Assembly: GCF_014489075.1 (NCBI RefSeq)
Contig: NZ_JACTGR010000002.1
Coordinates: forward strand, 682,001 to 746,000
Direction: 5' to 3'
Length of the DNA: 64,000 nucleotides
Origin: Sphingomonas sp. JC676
GTDB taxonomy: Bacteria > Pseudomonadota > Alphaproteobacteria > Sphingomonadales > Sphingomonadaceae
The position numbers were made by a program, and so were the translations under genes. Below are positions 62,593-64,000 of this stretch, one piece after another. The notes beneath the pieces are model-generated. The model made no database searches. It was given only the letters and a program-made list of their open reading frames with translations, and had not been told where the DNA came from. Every line of letters starts with the position of its first letter. Within the stretch, counting starts at the first letter, position 1.

Positions 62593-63753
62593 ATGGCTGA
62601 GTTCGACATCATCGTCTATGGCGCCACCGGGTTCACCGGCCGTCTGGTCGCCGAATATCTCGCCGCCCATTATTCCGATGTGAAATGGGCGATGGCCGGC
62701 CGCTCGCTGACCAAGCTCCAACAGGTCCGAGACGAGATCGGCGCCCCCGCCGCCACGCCGTTGCTCACCGCCAATGCCGACGATCCCGCCGCCCTGAAGG
62801 CGATGGTCGCCCGTGCCACGGTCGTCATCTCCACAGTCGGCCCCTATCAGCTCTATGGCGAGGCGTTGCTGGCGGCCTGTGCCGAGACCGGCACCGCCTA
62901 TGTCGACCTGTGCGGCGAGCCCGCCTGGATGGCACAGATGATCCGCAAATATGAGGCGACCGCCAAGGCCAACGGCGCCCGCATCGTCTTCTCCTGCGGC
63001 TTCGATTCGATCCCCTTCGATCTTGGCGTATGGGCGGTCGAGGAGGAAGCGAGGAAGCGCTTCGGCAAGCCTGCGCCCCGCGTGAAGGGCCGCGTCCGTG
63101 CGATGAAGGGCACCTTCTCGGGCGGCACCTTCGCCAGCGGCAAGGCCTCGATGGCCGCGGCAGCCAAGGACCCGTCGATCCTCAAGCTGATGATCGATCC
63201 CTTCGCGCTCACCCCGGGTTTCGATGGCCCCCATCAGCCCAACGGCATGGTCCCGCACCATGACGAGGCGGTGGACGCCTGGGTCGCGCCCTTCATGATG
63301 GCGGTGATCAACACCAAGAATGTCCACCGCACCAATTTCCTGGCGGGCCAGCCTTACGGCGCCGAGTTCCAGTATGACGAGATGCTTGTCGTCCCCGGCC
63401 TGGGCGAGATCGGCAAGGCCGCGGCCGAGGCGATCGCCAAATTCAATCCGATGGCTGGCGACAAGGGCCCCGCGCCCGGCGAAGGCCCGAGCAAGGAAGA
63501 GCGCGAAACCGGCCATTACGACATCGCCTTCATCGCCGAGATGCCCGGCGAGCGTGTCACCGTCAGCGTCAAGGGTGACAAGGATCCCGGCTATGGCTCG
63601 ACCTGCAAGATGATCACGGAAAGCGCCCTCTGCCTGCTGCGCGACGTACCGACCGAGGGCAAGGGTGGCATCTGGACGCCCGGCGCGTTGATGGCCGAGC
63701 CGCTCAAGAAACGGCTCGAGGCGAATGCGGGGCTGACCTTCACGGTCGAATGA
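62593..63753 (+). CDS. Saccharopine dehydrogenase-like / trans-acting enoyl reductase family protein
   Basis: 386 residues. Rossmann start DIIVYGATGFTGRLVAEYLA, then VISTVGPYQLYGEALLAACA, ETGTAYVDLCGEPAW and FSCGFDSIPFDLGVW. The pattern is that of the saccharopine dehydrogenase-like proteins and trans-acting enoyl reductases of the mycobacterial Rv2449c/Rv2953 type. It would reduce an acyl or enoyl intermediate. It is transcribed alone; the 200 bases before it show no gene. Confidence 0.9.
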   Translation: MAEFDIIVYGATGFTGRLVAEYLAAHYSDVKWAMAGRSLTKLQQVRDEIGAPAATPLLTANADDPAALKAMVARATVVISTVGPYQLYGEALLAACAETGTAYVDLCGEPAWMAQMIRKYEATAKANGARIVFSCGFDSIPFDLGVWAVEEEARKRFGKPAPRVKGRVRAMKGTFSGGTFASGKASMAAAAKDPSILKLMIDPFALTPGFDGPHQPNGMVPHHDEAVDAWVAPFMMAVINTKNVHRTNFLAGQPYGAEFQYDEMLVVPGLGEIGKAAAEAIAKFNPMAGDKGPAPGEGPSKEERETGHYDIAFIAEMPGERVTVSVKGDKDPGYGSTCKMITESALCLLRDVPTEGKGGIWTPGALMAEPLKKRLEANAGLTFTVE

Positions 63754-63765
63754 CGCACGGCGTCA

Positions 63766-64000
63766 TCACCGATAAAATAGCGCCCACGCCCAGACGAGGA
63801 CGAGCAACACGGTCGCGATGATCGGCAGAATGCGCCGGCCGCGGCGTTTCTTCGCAGCCTGATGGACGTCGAGGTCGAACCAGTAATGGCCGGGCACCTG
63901 CTGGCGGATGACGCCATCGGCACGGAGCTGGTCGAACTGGCGCAACTCGTCGGGCGTTTGCGGCGCGAACTCGATCGCCTTGTCCGGCTCGAATGCCTGC
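63766..64000 (-). CDS. Hypothetical membrane protein, C-terminal end only
   Basis: The reverse strand is open from the right edge to TGA at 63766-63768. The visible 77 residues read ...QAFEPDKAIEFAPQTPDELR, then a soluble part (GVIRQQVPGHYWFDLDVHQA) and, after a basic stretch KKRRGRR, one C-terminal transmembrane helix (ILPIIATVLLVLVWAWALF). It converges with the enoyl reductase-like gene. No family is recognised from this fragment. Confidence 0.6.
   Translation of the reverse strand, partial: QAFEPDKAIEFAPQTPDELRQFDQLRADGVIRQQVPGHYWFDLDVHQAAKKRRGRRILPIIATVLLVLVWAWALFYR

Overview
The window is a GC-rich chromosomal segment that looks like a sphingomonad (Sphingomonas or a close relative, Alphaproteobacteria). 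The reasons are gene content and style: two large TonB-dependent receptors, a TPR-sulfotransferase/receptor pair, exosortase-A-associated glycan genes, a short PutA without a DNA-binding domain, glnB-glnA in tandem, frequent short gene overlaps, and GC-rich palindromic repeats between genes. No replication origin, rRNA operon, CRISPR array or intact insertion sequence is visible. One tRNA gene, tRNA-Gly(CCC), is present.

Layout. 1-2.3 kb: start of a lipid-kinase-like gene, then an AraC regulator divergent from a zinc alcohol dehydrogenase. 2.4-4.4 kb: an island-like patch with a NodZ/GT23-like fucosyltransferase, a decayed phage-type integrase and the tRNA-Gly. 4.7-11 kb: M20 peptidase, then a TetR regulator divergent from a Rieske oxygenase and a FAD oxidoreductase, with an APC permease reading toward them. 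A clear 22-bp palindrome lies between the regulator and the oxygenase. 11-15.3 kb: TPR-sulfotransferase and TonB receptor. 15.4-24.4 kb: MoaB/CinA-type protein, methionine aminopeptidase, a PAS-GGDEF-EAL-PilZ protein, threonine aldolase behind a long folded leader, EF-hand protein, ferredoxin-NADP reductase behind a Fur-like site, and a frameshifted soluble chemoreceptor.

24.5-27.7 kb: glnB-glnA with a sigma-54-type promoter, then a site-2 protease and a membrane protein. 28-34.1 kb: two paralogous PQQ-type sugar dehydrogenase lipoproteins flanking a TonB receptor on the opposite strand. 34-41.9 kb: aldehyde dehydrogenase, quinone oxidoreductase, L,D-transpeptidase, small lipoprotein, winged-helix protein, and an S24-type repressor facing two very small overlapping genes. 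41.9-46.6 kb: exosortase-A-associated glycosyltransferase, O-glycosylation ligase and acyltransferase, without an exosortase. 46.7-64 kb: topoisomerase IB, MscS channel, VOC proteins, DUF2167 protein, PutA, MaoC/thiolase pair, a glucokinase homologue that has lost key catalytic motifs and sits behind a LacI-type palindrome, PHA depolymerase, ABC exporter, LtrA-like protein, trans-acting enoyl reductase-like protein, and the end of a membrane protein.

How the genes fit together: several are carbon- and energy-handling modules (oxygenase/oxidoreductase/permease; PQQ dehydrogenases with a receptor; PutA with glutamine synthetase and P-II; MaoC, thiolase and PHA depolymerase), next to envelope polysaccharide and signalling genes. 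The points most worth a second look are the folded leader before threonine aldolase, the degenerate glucokinase with its operator, the PQQ/TonB/PQQ arrangement, the S24 repressor with helically phased repeats and two orphan mini-genes, and the integrase remnant beside tRNA-Gly. All statements rest on reading the sequence; no database search was run.
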